Below the pieces are notes generated by a model. That model ran no database searches and had not been told where the DNA came from. It saw only the letters and a program-made list of their open reading frames with translations. The translations under genes and the position numbers were made by a program. Positions 8,802 to 18,018 of a stretch of DNA of 64,000 nt are shown piece by piece. Positions within the stretch are counted from its first letter, which is position 1. Each line of letters begins with the position of its first letter. Source of the DNA: an uncultured Oribacterium sp. (GTDB lineage Bacteria; Bacillota; Clostridia; Lachnospirales; Lachnospiraceae); contig CAMKKZ010000004.1 in NCBI GenBank assembly GCA_946413525.1, positions 62,001 through 126,000 of the forward strand, given 5' to 3'.

Positions 8802-9163
8802 TGGCTGTGCCTCCCCTGTTAAAGTGGTTTTCCGGCCGCTTTATTGTTGATAAACAGATACGGCATTGTTATTCATACGGAATCTTCTATCAAAGTGGAT
8901 TCGGACTGGATTTTTCCAGGCTTGAATATGAAAGCCACACCTTTCATATTTTCTTTTATACTTCATTTGTGCCGCTGTCCGGTCACAAATGAGTCGTCAA
9001 TACGTACGGCATAAAGTCAAAGTATAAAGGTCTGAATAATCCATAAATAATTTATAAGTATAATACATCTTTTGGGCAAAGTATAGTGGAAATAATTTTA
9101 TGCACGGAGCAGGCCATGCCCCGCCGGGCATGAAAGTTGATTAATGAGGGGACAGGTTTCAAA
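8802..9163. promoter_or_regulatory. Divergent regulatory region between araC-type gene and kdu/uxa operon
   Basis: This 362-base gap should hold the promoters of the AraC gene (minus) and of the ATPase-kduI operon (plus). A degenerate member of the 84-bp intergenic repeat family lies at 8927-9030. The best -10 candidate for the operon is TATAAT at 9059-9064; no good -35 was seen, as expected for an activator-dependent promoter. GAGGGGAC at 9146-9152 is the ribosome site for ATG 9164. Confidence 0.5.
8927..9030 (+). repeat. 84-bp intergenic repeat family, degenerate unit
   Basis: TATGAAAGCCACACCTTTCA, then CTTCATTTGTGCCGCTGTCC and GGCATAAAGTCAAAGTATAA, match the order of blocks in the copies at 30591 and 55588. 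Confidence 0.6.
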
Positions 9164-10246
9164 ATGGCATATTTAAAACTGCAAAACATAAACAAGATTT
9201 ATCCAAATGGTTTTCATGCCGTCCATGATTTCAATCTTGAAATGGAAAAGGGCGAGTTCATTGTGTTCGTTGGACCCTCGGGCTGCGGCAAATCCACGAC
9301 CTTGAGGATGATAGCCGGTCTCGAGGATATTAGCAATGGCGACTTTCTGATTGATGGGAAGCGCGCCAATGAAATGGGTCCCAGGGAAAGAGGAATCGCG
9401 ATGGTGTTCCAGAGTTACGCCCTGTACCCGCAGATGACGGTTTATGATAATATTGCCTTTGGCCTGACGCTGCAGGGGGCGGATGAGGAGTATATTGAAG
9501 AGCGTGTCAAAAATACAGCCCGCATCCTTGGACTTACGGATTATCTGGACCGCCTTCCCAGAGCATTATCCGGCGGCCAGCGGCAGCGTGTGGCTATAGG
9601 ACGCGCAATTATCCGAAAGGTTGGAATTTTCCTGATGGATGAGCCGCTCAGTAACCTTGACGCAAAGCAGCGTGTGACCATGCGCTCGGAAATCACGCAG
9701 ATTCACAGGGAAACGGGCACAACCACCATTTACGTTACGCATGACCAGACCGAGGCCATGACGATGGCGGACAGGATCGTGGTCATGAAGGATGGTTACG
9801 TCCAGCAGGTGGGCACACCCTATGATTTGTATTTCAACCCGGCAAATGTCTTCGTGGCAGGTTTCATTGGCGAGCCTCCGATGAACTTTACAAGGGGGAA
9901 AGTAAAAGAAGGCTGCATTGCCATGGGTGGCGAGCTTATGCTGAACTTGCAGCCGAAGCTCCAGGACAAGCTTTCGTCTTATGAAGGGAAAGAGATTGTC
10001 TTTGCTTACAGGCCAGAGGCAATTGTCCTGGGTAAGCAGGAAAATGCCTATAACATTGATGCCAAGGTTGAGCTTACGGAAATGCTCGGGGACAATACGA
10101 ATGTCTATGTGAAGATTGGCGAGGAGCAGGCCATCCTGAAGGTAGACCCTCACGATACGCCGGAAATGGACAGCATGTTCAGTTATTCCATCCCTTATGA
10201 TAATGTTTATCTTTTCGATGGCAAGACAGAGCTTGTGATTAAATAA
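9164..10246 (+). CDS. MsmX/UgpC-type sugar ABC transporter ATPase (second copy)
   Basis: A 360-residue ATPase, the same length as and collinear with the one at 2724-3806. Walker A GPSGCGKS is at residues 37-44, the signature LSGGQRQR and Walker B LMDEPLSNLDAK are intact, and the C-terminal regulatory domain is complete. The start MAYLKLQNINKIYPNG is the usual one; the upstream TTG at 9137 is not used, because the ribosome site lies after it. First gene of the operon running to uxaA. With no permease or binding-protein genes beside it, it may be a shared ATPase for several importers, as MsmX is in Bacillus. Confidence 0.93.
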   Translation: MAYLKLQNINKIYPNGFHAVHDFNLEMEKGEFIVFVGPSGCGKSTTLRMIAGLEDISNGDFLIDGKRANEMGPRERGIAMVFQSYALYPQMTVYDNIAFGLTLQGADEEYIEERVKNTARILGLTDYLDRLPRALSGGQRQRVAIGRAIIRKVGIFLMDEPLSNLDAKQRVTMRSEITQIHRETGTTTIYVTHDQTEAMTMADRIVVMKDGYVQQVGTPYDLYFNPANVFVAGFIGEPPMNFTRGKVKEGCIAMGGELMLNLQPKLQDKLSSYEGKEIVFAYRPEAIVLGKQENAYNIDAKVELTEMLGDNTNVYVKIGEEQAILKVDPHDTPEMDSMFSYSIPYDNVYLFDGKTELVIK

Positions 10247-10283
10247 ACGGCTATGGGCTGTTTTGTATAAGGGGGGAGTTTTT

Positions 10284-11126
10284 ATGGACATTCGCTATTC
10301 TACCGGGCCGAACGATGTCAAACGTTATACTACCGATGAACTGCGCAGGGAGTTCCTGATCGAGAATCTTTATCGTCCTGATGAGGTGGTTGCCGTTTAC
10401 AGCCATGTTGACCGTATGGTAACGCTGGGCTGTATGCCTGTTTCGGAGACGGTGCCGATTGACAAGGGCATTGATATCTGGGCCAATTTTGGGACAAAGT
10501 TTTTCCTTGAACGCAGGGAAATCGGGATTTTCAATATTGGAGGTCCCGGCAGCATTACCGTGGACGGAACCCTTTATGAACTGGGCTACAGGGATTGTCT
10601 TTATATCACGAAGGGACAGAAGGAGGTGCTCTTCAAGAGCAATGATAAGGACAAGCCCGCAAAATTCTATATGGTATCGGCACCAGCGCATACCAGCTAT
10701 GAGACCAGGCTCCTCAGGCTTGCGGACGCCAACAAGAAGCCCAGCGGGGATGAAGCCACCAGCAACAAGAGGGTAATAAACCAGTTCATTCATCCGGAGG
10801 TGCTGAAGACCTGCCAGCTCAGCATGGGAATGACCATGCTTGCTCCGGGCAGTGTATGGAACACGATGCCGTCCCACACCCATGAACGCCGTATGGAAAT
10901 CTATATGTATTTCGAGCTTCCGGAGGATGGGGTTGTTTTCCATATGATGGGTCAGGGGCAGGAGACCAGGCATATTGTCATGCAGAACGAGCAGGCGGTT
11001 ATTTCCCCGTCATGGTCCATCCATACCGGCGTGGGTACCACGAATTATACCTTCATCTGGGCTATGGGAGGAGAAAACCAGGAGTTCGATGATATGGACA
11101 CGATTCCCACGAATCAGTTGAGATAA
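10284..11126 (+). CDS. kduI: 5-dehydro-4-deoxy-D-glucuronate isomerase
   Basis: A 280-residue bicupin isomerase converting 4-deoxy-L-threo-5-hexosulose uronate to 3-deoxy-D-glycero-2,5-hexodiulosonate. The opening MDIRYSTGPNDVKRYTTDEL is the usual KduI N-terminus, and the metal-site region PSHTHERRMEIYMYFELPE carries the His-x-His...Glu ligands near residue 200. Length matches the family. ATG 10284 follows AAGGGGGGAG. It works with KduD immediately downstream on unsaturated uronate released by the GH105 enzyme. Confidence 0.97.
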   Translation: MDIRYSTGPNDVKRYTTDELRREFLIENLYRPDEVVAVYSHVDRMVTLGCMPVSETVPIDKGIDIWANFGTKFFLERREIGIFNIGGPGSITVDGTLYELGYRDCLYITKGQKEVLFKSNDKDKPAKFYMVSAPAHTSYETRLLRLADANKKPSGDEATSNKRVINQFIHPEVLKTCQLSMGMTMLAPGSVWNTMPSHTHERRMEIYMYFELPEDGVVFHMMGQGQETRHIVMQNEQAVISPSWSIHTGVGTTNYTFIWAMGGENQEFDDMDTIPTNQLR

Positions 11127-11175
11127 AGACAGATTGTTTATAACAGAGCTTAAGAGCAAGAAAGAGGTGGTTAAA

Positions 11176-11976
11176 ATGGATTTTTTGAAGAACTTTTCAC
11201 TGGAGGGCAAGGTTGCCTGGGTGACAGGGGCAAGTTACGGAATTGGCTTTGCCATTGCTTCCGCTTACGCTGCCTGCGGAGCCAAGATTGTTTTTAATGA
11301 CCTTACAGAGGAACACAGGGAGAAGGCCCTTGCGGCATACAAAGAAAAGGGCATAGAAGCCCGTGGCTATGTATGCGATGTCACCGATGAGGACGCTGTC
11401 AACGCTACCGTGAAAAAGATTGAAGAAGAGGTCGGCGTGGTGGACATTCTCGTGAATAATGCCGGCATTATCAAGAGAATCCCGATGCTTGAAATGAGCG
11501 CCGCGGACTTCCGCAAGGTGGTGGATGTGGACCTGAATGCGCCGTTCATCGTTTCAAAGGCTGTCATCCCCGGCATGATCAAGAAAGGGCACGGAAAGAT
11601 TATCAATATCTGCTCCATGATGAGCGAGCTGGGAAGGGAAACCGTCTCTGCCTATGCGGCAGCCAAGGGCGGCTTGAAAATGCTCACGAGAAATATCTGT
11701 TCGGAATATGGTGAGGCCAATATCCAGTGCAACGGTATTGGACCCGGATATATCGCAACGCCGCAGACCGCGCCGCTTCGTGAGAGGCAGCCGGACGGCA
11801 GCCGTCATCCCTTCGATCAGTTTATTATCGCAAAGACTCCCGCTGCCCGCTGGGGAACGACAGAGGATTTGATGGGACCGGCCGTGTTCCTTGCTTCAGA
11901 TGCCAGCAATTTTGTTAACGGCCATATCCTTTATGTTGACGGAGGCATTCTGGCCTATATCGGAAAGCAGCCGTAA
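11176..11976 (+). CDS. kduD: 2-dehydro-3-deoxy-D-gluconate 5-dehydrogenase (SDR family)
   Basis: A 266-residue short-chain dehydrogenase. The nucleotide motif TGASYGIG is near residue 19, NNAG near 95, and the catalytic YAAAK is preceded by the conserved Ser in ICSMMSE. It would reduce 3-deoxy-D-glycero-2,5-hexodiulosonate to 2-keto-3-deoxygluconate with NAD(P)H. ATG 11176 follows GAGGTGG; the TTG at 11134 is rejected because it precedes that site. The stop overlaps an ATG (TAATG) that opens the small ORF at 11976. A gluconate 5-dehydrogenase role is the main alternative, but the kduI neighbour favours KduD. Confidence 0.93.
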   Translation: MDFLKNFSLEGKVAWVTGASYGIGFAIASAYAACGAKIVFNDLTEEHREKALAAYKEKGIEARGYVCDVTDEDAVNATVKKIEEEVGVVDILVNNAGIIKRIPMLEMSAADFRKVVDVDLNAPFIVSKAVIPGMIKKGHGKIINICSMMSELGRETVSAYAAAKGGLKMLTRNICSEYGEANIQCNGIGPGYIATPQTAPLRERQPDGSRHPFDQFIIAKTPAARWGTTEDLMGPAVFLASDASNFVNGHILYVDGGILAYIGKQP

Positions 11977-12188
11977 TGTTCGAACGGCAGGCTTGTTTAG
12001 ATTCTGTTTTGCAGCCAAAGGAGGCCGGGCGATTTCGCGCGGCCTTTAAGGTATGTTATGATGTGACGCGGGCAGGCAAGAGGGCAGTATCTGTTTCGGG
12101 CAGGCCGGGGGATAGGGAAGCGGCAAAACACAAAGGAAGGAGGTCTGACGGTTCCGTGCCTTGTAACGGGACTTTCAAAGCAAAATAA
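11976..12188 (+). CDS. Possible small coupled ORF between kduD and kdgK
   Basis: A 70-codon frame whose ATG overlaps the kduD stop (TAATG) and whose TAA overlaps the kdgK ATG (TAATG). The predicted peptide is basic and polar with no recognisable domain, and its composition is unlike its neighbours. The double overlap and the lack of a ribosome site near kdgK suggest it may be translated to carry ribosomes to kdgK. Without comparative data it may equally be non-coding spacer. Confidence 0.3.
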   Translation: MFERQACLDSVLQPKEAGRFRAAFKVCYDVTRAGKRAVSVSGRPGDREAAKHKGRRSDGSVPCNGTFKAK

Positions 12189-13273
12189 TGAAGTATGGCA
12201 ATCTGATTTCCAGGGGCGCGGAAGAAGGAAGATTCATTACCTTTGGTGAGATCATGCTGCGCCTGACCCCACCGAATTATGAGAAGATCCGTGTAGCCAC
12301 AAATTTTGAAGCCAGTTACGGCGGGAGCGAGGCCAATATAGCGCTGGCCCTGGCCAATCTGGGCATTGACAGCACCTTTTTTACGGTTGTTCCGAATAAT
12401 TCCCTGGGGAAAAGCGCGATTCGGATGCTTCGGAGCAATGACGTCCATTGTTCTCCGGTAATTCTCAGCACTCCGGAGGAAACGCCGACGCACCGGCTTG
12501 GGACCTACTATCTTGAGACCGGGTACGGAATCCGTCCCAGCAAGGTGACCTATGACAGGAAACACAGCGCGATTACCGAATATGATTTTTCCACGGTGGA
12601 TCTTGACGAGCTTCTTGATGGCTTTACCTGGCTCCATTTGAGCGGCATTACCCCTGCTCTCTCCGCAAGCTGTGGAGAATTCATGCTGAACTGCCTGAAA
12701 AAGGCCAGGGAAAAGGGGCTTATAGTCAGCTTTGACGGTAATTTCCGTTCGACATTATGGACCTGGGAGGAAGCCAGGGACTTCTGCACGCTGTGCCTGC
12801 CTTATGTGGACGTATTGCTGGGAATTGAGCCCTATCATGTATGGCGGGATGAGGAAGATCACAGCAAGGGCGATGTGAAGGACGGTATCCCTCTTCAGCC
12901 CAGCTATGAGCAGCAGGACGAGGTGTTCCAGGCCTTTGTGCAAAGGTGGCCGAATTTAAAGTGTCTCGCCAGGCATGTACGCTACGCCCATTCCGGGAGC
13001 GAGAACAGTCTGATGGCCTATATGTGGTATGAGGGTCATACCTTCGAAAGCAGGCTTTTCACCTTCAACATCCTGGACAGAGTGGGGGGCGGGGACGCTT
13101 TTGCCAGCGGCCTGATCTATGCCATGATGAAAGGCTACAAGCCGATGGACATGGTGAATTTCGCGGTGGCCAGCAGCGTGATCAAGCATACGATACACGG
13201 TGACGGAAACATTACGGATGATGTGGAAGGCATCAGGAACCTGATGAACATGAACTATGATATCAAAAGGTGA
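12188..13273 (+). CDS. kdgK: 2-keto-3-deoxygluconate kinase, PfkB family
   Basis: A 361-residue ribokinase-type sugar kinase. The N-terminal substrate region reads FITFGEIMLRLTPP and YGGSEANIALALANLG; the C-terminal ATP/anion-hole motif is DRVGGGDAFASGLIYAM with the catalytic Asp. It would phosphorylate KDG to KDPG, joining the Kdu and Uxa branches. Length is slightly above the usual 310-340 residues. ATG 12188 has no ribosome site at the right distance; the nearest GGAAGGAGG lies about 45 bases upstream, and an in-frame stop lies at 12164, so initiation probably depends on coupling to the upstream ORF. Confidence 0.93.
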   Translation: MKYGNLISRGAEEGRFITFGEIMLRLTPPNYEKIRVATNFEASYGGSEANIALALANLGIDSTFFTVVPNNSLGKSAIRMLRSNDVHCSPVILSTPEETPTHRLGTYYLETGYGIRPSKVTYDRKHSAITEYDFSTVDLDELLDGFTWLHLSGITPALSASCGEFMLNCLKKAREKGLIVSFDGNFRSTLWTWEEARDFCTLCLPYVDVLLGIEPYHVWRDEEDHSKGDVKDGIPLQPSYEQQDEVFQAFVQRWPNLKCLARHVRYAHSGSENSLMAYMWYEGHTFESRLFTFNILDRVGGGDAFASGLIYAMMKGYKPMDMVNFAVASSVIKHTIHGDGNITDDVEGIRNLMNMNYDIKR

Positions 13274-13357
13274 GAACGCGTCAGCCGCCTCAGCCGGCAG
13301 GGAAGGCCTGTGGGCGGCGCGGAAAGGTGAGACGTGATTCTGCCGGAAAGGACAAAA

Positions 13358-14791
13358 ATGAAGCCATTTATGGATAAGGATTTCCTCCTGGAAACCGAAA
13401 CAGCCAAGCACGTGTTTCATGATTGGGCGGAGCATATGCCGCTTATCGATTATCATTGCCATATTCCTCCGAAGGAGATTTATGAGGACAGGCGCTTTGA
13501 CAATCTGGTGCAGGTCTGGCTGGGCGGCAAGAACCCTGACGGAAGCTTTTTCGGGGATCACTACAAGTGGAGGGTGATGCGTTCCAACGGCGTGCCGGAG
13601 GAATATGTTACCGGGGACAAGCCCGCTTATGAGCGTTTCCTGAAATTTGTGGAAGCCCTGCAGATGGCGATTGGCAATCCGATGTTCCATTGGTGTCATC
13701 TGGAGCTCAAGCAGTTTTTCGGCTTCGAAAAGCCGCTGACTCCGGAAACGGCGGAGGAGTGCTGGAACCATTGTAATGACAAGCTGCGGAATGACCCGGA
13801 TATGACGGTTCGCGGTATTATCAAAAAAGCGAATGTCGCCATGGTGGGCACTACGGACGACCCGGTTGACTCTCTTGAATGGCATGCCCGTATCCGTGAG
13901 GACAAGTCGATTGAGGTAAAGGTTTACCCTTCCTTCCGTCCTGACAAGGCGATCAATATCACAAAGCCGGGATTCAAGGAGTATATCGCGCTTCTGGCAA
14001 AGAGCGTGGGCAAGGATTCACTTCCTACGGCTGAAAGCGTTTGCGAGGCCCTTCTGGAGCGTCTGGATTTCTTCAAGTCCATGGGCTGCCGCGCCAGCGA
14101 CCACGGCCTTGATTATATCCCGTACCGTCCCGGAACGAAGGATCAGGTGGAAGCCGCGTATCAGAAGGCAATGAAGGGAGAGGAACTGAGCGTTGAAGAA
14201 GCGGAATATTATCAGACAGCCGTCCTTCTCTGCCTTGGCAAGGCGTATCACAAGCTTGACATTGCCATGCAGATCCATTATTCCTGCTACCGGAATGCCA
14301 ACGAAAGGATGTTCGCCCTGATGGGGCCGGATACCGGCTTTGACATGATCGCCCAGACCACCTGCGGTGTTCAGATTGCCCGTCTCCTGTCCGCTCTGGA
14401 TAAAGAGGGGTGCTGCCCGAAGACAATCCTGTATTCCCTGAACGGCGTGGACAATGACATGCTGGCCACGATGTGCGGATGCTTCCAGTCATCCGAGGTG
14501 CCGGGCAAGATTCAGCTTGGTTCCGCCTGGTGGTTCCTGGATACAAAGAGCGGCATGGAAGCCCAGATGCGCTCCCTTGCGAACCTTGGACTTCTGGGGA
14601 ATTTTGTCGGGATGCTGACCGATTCGCGCTCATTCTTAAGCTACGCGCGCCATGATTATTTCCGCCGCATTTTCTGCAACCTTCTTGGGAACTGGGTGGA
14701 AAGCGGGCAATATCCGAACAACGGCGAGGCGCTGAAGAAGATTGCGGAAGGCGTCAGCTACAGAAACGCGGCCAGGTATTTCGGTCTGTAA
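13358..14791 (+). CDS. uxaC: Glucuronate/galacturonate isomerase
   Basis: A 477-residue uronate isomerase of the amidohydrolase superfamily, converting D-galacturonate to D-tagaturonate (and glucuronate to fructuronate). The metal-binding motif IDYHCHIPPKEIYED is near the N-terminus; VYPSFRPDKAI and the C-terminal DSRSFLSYARHDYFRR are typical of UxaC. ATG 13358 follows GGAAAGGA; GTG 13334 precedes that site. First step of the Ashwell branch, followed directly by uxaB and uxaA. Confidence 0.97.
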   Translation: MKPFMDKDFLLETETAKHVFHDWAEHMPLIDYHCHIPPKEIYEDRRFDNLVQVWLGGKNPDGSFFGDHYKWRVMRSNGVPEEYVTGDKPAYERFLKFVEALQMAIGNPMFHWCHLELKQFFGFEKPLTPETAEECWNHCNDKLRNDPDMTVRGIIKKANVAMVGTTDDPVDSLEWHARIREDKSIEVKVYPSFRPDKAINITKPGFKEYIALLAKSVGKDSLPTAESVCEALLERLDFFKSMGCRASDHGLDYIPYRPGTKDQVEAAYQKAMKGEELSVEEAEYYQTAVLLCLGKAYHKLDIAMQIHYSCYRNANERMFALMGPDTGFDMIAQTTCGVQIARLLSALDKEGCCPKTILYSLNGVDNDMLATMCGCFQSSEVPGKIQLGSAWWFLDTKSGMEAQMRSLANLGLLGNFVGMLTDSRSFLSYARHDYFRRIFCNLLGNWVESGQYPNNGEALKKIAEGVSYRNAARYFGL

Positions 14792-14917
14792 GAATCAGGG
14801 AGTCAGGGGGCAGCCTGCGCTGCCCTTTGACGGGTATGTCATCGAACAATCGCGACATCCCGTCATCACGATAATAAATGTGTGCCGTCGGTCCTGAAGG
14901 GCCGAAGAGGGGTTATC
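14792..14917 (+). other. Spacer with two hairpins between uxaC and uxaB
   Basis: Two short inverted repeats are visible: GGGCAGCCTGCGCTGCCC around 14809-14826, and GACGGGTATGTC pairing imperfectly with GACATCCCGTC at about 14830-14866. Neither is followed by a T run. They may be mRNA processing or stability elements inside the operon. The ribosome site GAAGAGGGG follows at about 14904. Confidence 0.4.
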
Positions 14918-16399
14918 ATGGAAAAATTAAATTACAAGACGTTGGAAAGTGTCGGTTATGATGGTTATTTGCTGAAGGACGCCCCGGAGCGCGTGCTTCA
15001 GTTCGGGGAAGGGAATTTCCTTCGCGCTTTTGTGGACTATTTCATCGATGTCATGAATGAGCGCTGCGGTTTTAATGGTAAGGTGGTGCTCACCCAGCCC
15101 ATTGCCCCGGGACTTGCCCCGATGATCAATGAGCAGGAGGGACTCTATACGCTTTTCCTGCGCGGCAGGGAGAACGGGGAAACCATTAACCGGAAAAGGG
15201 TTATTTCATGCGTTTCACGCTGTCTGAATCCTTATGAGGATTTCGCGGCTTTGATGGACTGCGCGAAAAATCCCGACCTTCGTTTCATTGTCAGCAATAC
15301 GACGGAAGCCGGCATCGTTTTTGATCCTGCCTGCAAAGCGGACGACGCGCCTCCTTCAAGCTTCCCCGGCAAGCTGACCGCATTCCTCTACGCGCGCTGG
15401 AAAGAGGGGCTTCCCGGATTCATTATCCTTTCCTGCGAGCTGATCGACCATAATGGGGCGGAGCTCCTGAAATGCGTCAAGCAGTACATTGAAGCCTGGG
15501 GCCTTGATCCGGAATTTGCCGCATGGGTCGAGGAGGAGAACCTGTTCTGCTCCACCCTGGTGGACAGGATCGTTACCGGCTATCCCCGCAATGAGGCGGA
15601 GCAGATCTGCAAGGAGCTGGGCTATCAGGACAATATCATTGACACCGGCGAGGTTTTCGGCTTCTGGGTCATCGAGGGACCGCAGAGCATTAAGGATGAG
15701 TTCCCGTTTGAAAAGGCCGGGCTCCCGATCATCGTTGTGGACGACCATACGCCGTATAAGCAGCGGAAGGTGCGCATTCTGAACGGCGCGCATACGACGA
15801 TGGTGCTGGCAGCCTACCTGGCAGGGCAGAACATTGTGAGGGACTGCATGGCCGACGATGTGATCCGCGGTTTTATGAACCATACAATTTACAATGAAAT
15901 CATGCCGACGCTGGATCTGCCGAAAAAGGAGCTGGAGGACTTTGCCGCTGCCGTTATCGACCGTTTCAACAACCCCTTCATTGACCATGCTTTGCTGGCC
16001 ATATCCCTGAACTCCACCTCCAAGTGGAAGGCGAGGGTGATGCCGAGCCTTACGGAATATGTCAAGCGGGAAGGAAAGCTGCCCCGCTGCATTGTGCTCT
16101 CCCTTGCGGCCTATATCGCTTTTTATCACAACGCGAAGGAAAAGGGCGATGGCTGCCTGATCGGGAAACGCGGCGAAGACAGCTATTCGGTCAAGGATGA
16201 CGCCTGGGTCCTGGATTTCTATTATGAGCACAGGAATGACGGCGCGAAGGAGATCGTCAGCGCCGTAGTGAATAATGAGAAAATGTGGGATGGCGTTCTT
16301 TCCGGCATCAAGGGACTTGAGGAAGCCGTGCTTAAGGAATATGAGAAGATTGAGTCCGTTGGCGCTTACCAGGCCATGAAGGAAGCTCTTGAGGCCTGA
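14918..16399 (+). CDS. uxaB: Tagaturonate reductase
   Basis: A 493-residue NAD-dependent polyol dehydrogenase of the mannitol dehydrogenase family. The N-terminal VLQFGEGNFLRAFVDYFID and central RKVRILNGAHTTMV (with the conserved Lys/Asn/His region) are characteristic of UxaB rather than UxuB. It reduces D-tagaturonate to D-altronate. ATG 14918 is chosen because the ribosome site at about 14904 lies upstream of it and downstream of GTG 14882. Operon neighbours uxaC and uxaA supply substrate and consume product. Confidence 0.95.
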   Translation: MEKLNYKTLESVGYDGYLLKDAPERVLQFGEGNFLRAFVDYFIDVMNERCGFNGKVVLTQPIAPGLAPMINEQEGLYTLFLRGRENGETINRKRVISCVSRCLNPYEDFAALMDCAKNPDLRFIVSNTTEAGIVFDPACKADDAPPSSFPGKLTAFLYARWKEGLPGFIILSCELIDHNGAELLKCVKQYIEAWGLDPEFAAWVEEENLFCSTLVDRIVTGYPRNEAEQICKELGYQDNIIDTGEVFGFWVIEGPQSIKDEFPFEKAGLPIIVVDDHTPYKQRKVRILNGAHTTMVLAAYLAGQNIVRDCMADDVIRGFMNHTIYNEIMPTLDLPKKELEDFAAAVIDRFNNPFIDHALLAISLNSTSKWKARVMPSLTEYVKREGKLPRCIVLSLAAYIAFYHNAKEKGDGCLIGKRGEDSYSVKDDAWVLDFYYEHRNDGAKEIVSAVVNNEKMWDGVLSGIKGLEEAVLKEYEKIESVGAYQAMKEALEA

Positions 16400-16428
16400 C
16401 GCATAGTTTTAAAGGAGATAAGCAAACA

Positions 16429-17913
16429 TTGAAAATCATACGAATAAATCCTTTGGATAATGTCGCGGTAGCGCTGCAGGATATTCCGGAGGGGGAAAAG
16501 CTTTCCTTGGACGGCATTGGCGACATAGCCGTCCGGGAAAATATTACAAGGGGGCATAAGATTGCCATCCTTCCCGTAAAGGAGGGAGAGCCGGTCATTA
16601 AATACGGGGCGGCCATCGGCCTTGCCAAATCGGATATTGAACCCGGCCAATGGGTCCATGTCCATAATGTGCGTACGGGCCTGTCGGAGAATGCGGAATA
16701 CAGCTATAATCACAAGAGCTTCCCGCTCCCGAATCCGGCGCCCAAAAGCTTTGAGGGCTTCCGCAGGGAAGACGGACGCGCGGCGGTGCGGAATGAGCTT
16801 TGGATCATTCCCACGGTTGGCTGCGTCAATAATATCGCCGCTGCCATGGTCCGGGAAAACCAGGATCTGGTCAAGGGCAGCATAGAGGGGATCTATACCT
16901 TCCCGCATCCCTTCGGCTGCAGCCAGATGGGCGACGACCATGCGCAGACCAGGAAGCTCCTGGCCTCATTGGTCAGGCATCCGAACGCGGGCGGCGTGCT
17001 CGTCCTGGGACTGGGCTGTGAGAACCTGACGATGGATCAGTTCAAAGAGGAGCTGGGCGAATGGGACGACAGGCGTGTGAAGTTCCTGATCTGTCAGGAC
17101 GTGCCGGATGAGCTGGCGGCCGGCAAAGAGCTGCTCAAAGAGCTGGCGGATTATGCCGGGAAGTTTCATCGTGAGACGATTCCCGCGTCGGAGCTTGTGG
17201 TCGGGCTCAAGTGCGGCGGTTCCGACGGGCTCAGCGGCATTACGGCCAACCCGACCGTAGGACGTTTTTCTGACCGGCTGATCGCTCTGGGGGGCACGAC
17301 CGTGCTTACCGAGGTTCCGGAGATGTTCGGCGCGGAAGAACTGCTGTTTAACCGCTGCGAAACAAAGCAGGTGTTTGACAATGCCGTCTCTATGGTGGAG
17401 AGCTTCAAAAATTACTATGTGAGCCATGGTCAGGTGGTGTATGAGAACCCCAGTCCCGGCAACAAGGCCGGCGGAATCACGACGTTAGAGGACAAGTCCT
17501 GCGGATGCGTGCAGAAGGGCGGAAGCGCCCAGATCACCGATGTGCTCCGCTATGCCGACGCCGTTTCCAAGAAGGGCTTAAACCTGCTGAGCGCGCCCGG
17601 GAACGACCTTGTCGCGTCCACGGCGCTGACGGCTGCCGGGGCGCACATTATCCTCTTTACCACTGGGCGCGGAACGCCTTTTGGGGCTCCGGCACCTACC
17701 GTAAAGATTTCGACCAATACGGCGCTTTTTGAGAAAAAGGGCAACTGGATTGATTTTAACGCGGGAACCGTGGCGCAGGGGCTGGAAAGCCTGGATCAGG
17801 CAGGGGACAGACTTCTGGATTATGTAATCGGCGTGGCCAGCGGGGAAAAGACTCTGGCCGAGAAACGCGGTGCCAGGGAAATTTCCATCTTTAAGGATGG
17901 CGTTGTGCTTTAA
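16429..17913 (+). CDS. uxaA: Altronate dehydratase
   Basis: A 494-residue Fe-dependent dehydratase converting D-altronate to KDG. The N-terminal SAF domain (about residues 1-90, DNVAVALQDIPEGEKL) is followed by the catalytic domain with EGFRREDGRAAVRNE-type sequence, GCSQMGDDH and the Cys-rich EDKSCGCVQKGG. It starts at TTG 16429, ten bases after AAAGGAGA; no ATG fits that site. Last gene of the operon. Confidence 0.96.
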   Translation: MKIIRINPLDNVAVALQDIPEGEKLSLDGIGDIAVRENITRGHKIAILPVKEGEPVIKYGAAIGLAKSDIEPGQWVHVHNVRTGLSENAEYSYNHKSFPLPNPAPKSFEGFRREDGRAAVRNELWIIPTVGCVNNIAAAMVRENQDLVKGSIEGIYTFPHPFGCSQMGDDHAQTRKLLASLVRHPNAGGVLVLGLGCENLTMDQFKEELGEWDDRRVKFLICQDVPDELAAGKELLKELADYAGKFHRETIPASELVVGLKCGGSDGLSGITANPTVGRFSDRLIALGGTTVLTEVPEMFGAEELLFNRCETKQVFDNAVSMVESFKNYYVSHGQVVYENPSPGNKAGGITTLEDKSCGCVQKGGSAQITDVLRYADAVSKKGLNLLSAPGNDLVASTALTAAGAHIILFTTGRGTPFGAPAPTVKISTNTALFEKKGNWIDFNAGTVAQGLESLDQAGDRLLDYVIGVASGEKTLAEKRGAREISIFKDGVVL

Positions 17914-17929
17914 GCCGCCCTGTTAGATA

Positions 17930-17970
17930 ATGGACGTTGATGCCTGTGGCATCGAGTCAAAATAAGAAAG
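17930..17970 (+). repeat. Fragment of the 84-bp intergenic repeat family
   Basis: GATGCCTGTGGCATCGAGTC followed by AAAATAAGAAAG matches the right part of the repeat found at 30506-30674 and 55505-55672. Confidence 0.5.
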
Positions 17971-17978
17971 ATGCTTTT

Positions 17979-18010
17979 ATGGAGGAGCTGCGCATGGCTC
18001 CTCCATATTT
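17979..18010 (+). terminator. Weak terminator after uxaA
   Basis: A perfect 10-base stem ATGGAGGAGC / GCTCCTCCAT with an 8-base loop at 17979-18006, followed by ATTTAAAA rather than a clean T run. It is 65 bases after uxaA and just before the inverted-repeat element at 18019, so it is the most likely operon end. Confidence 0.5.
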
Positions 18011-18018
18011 AAAATGGA

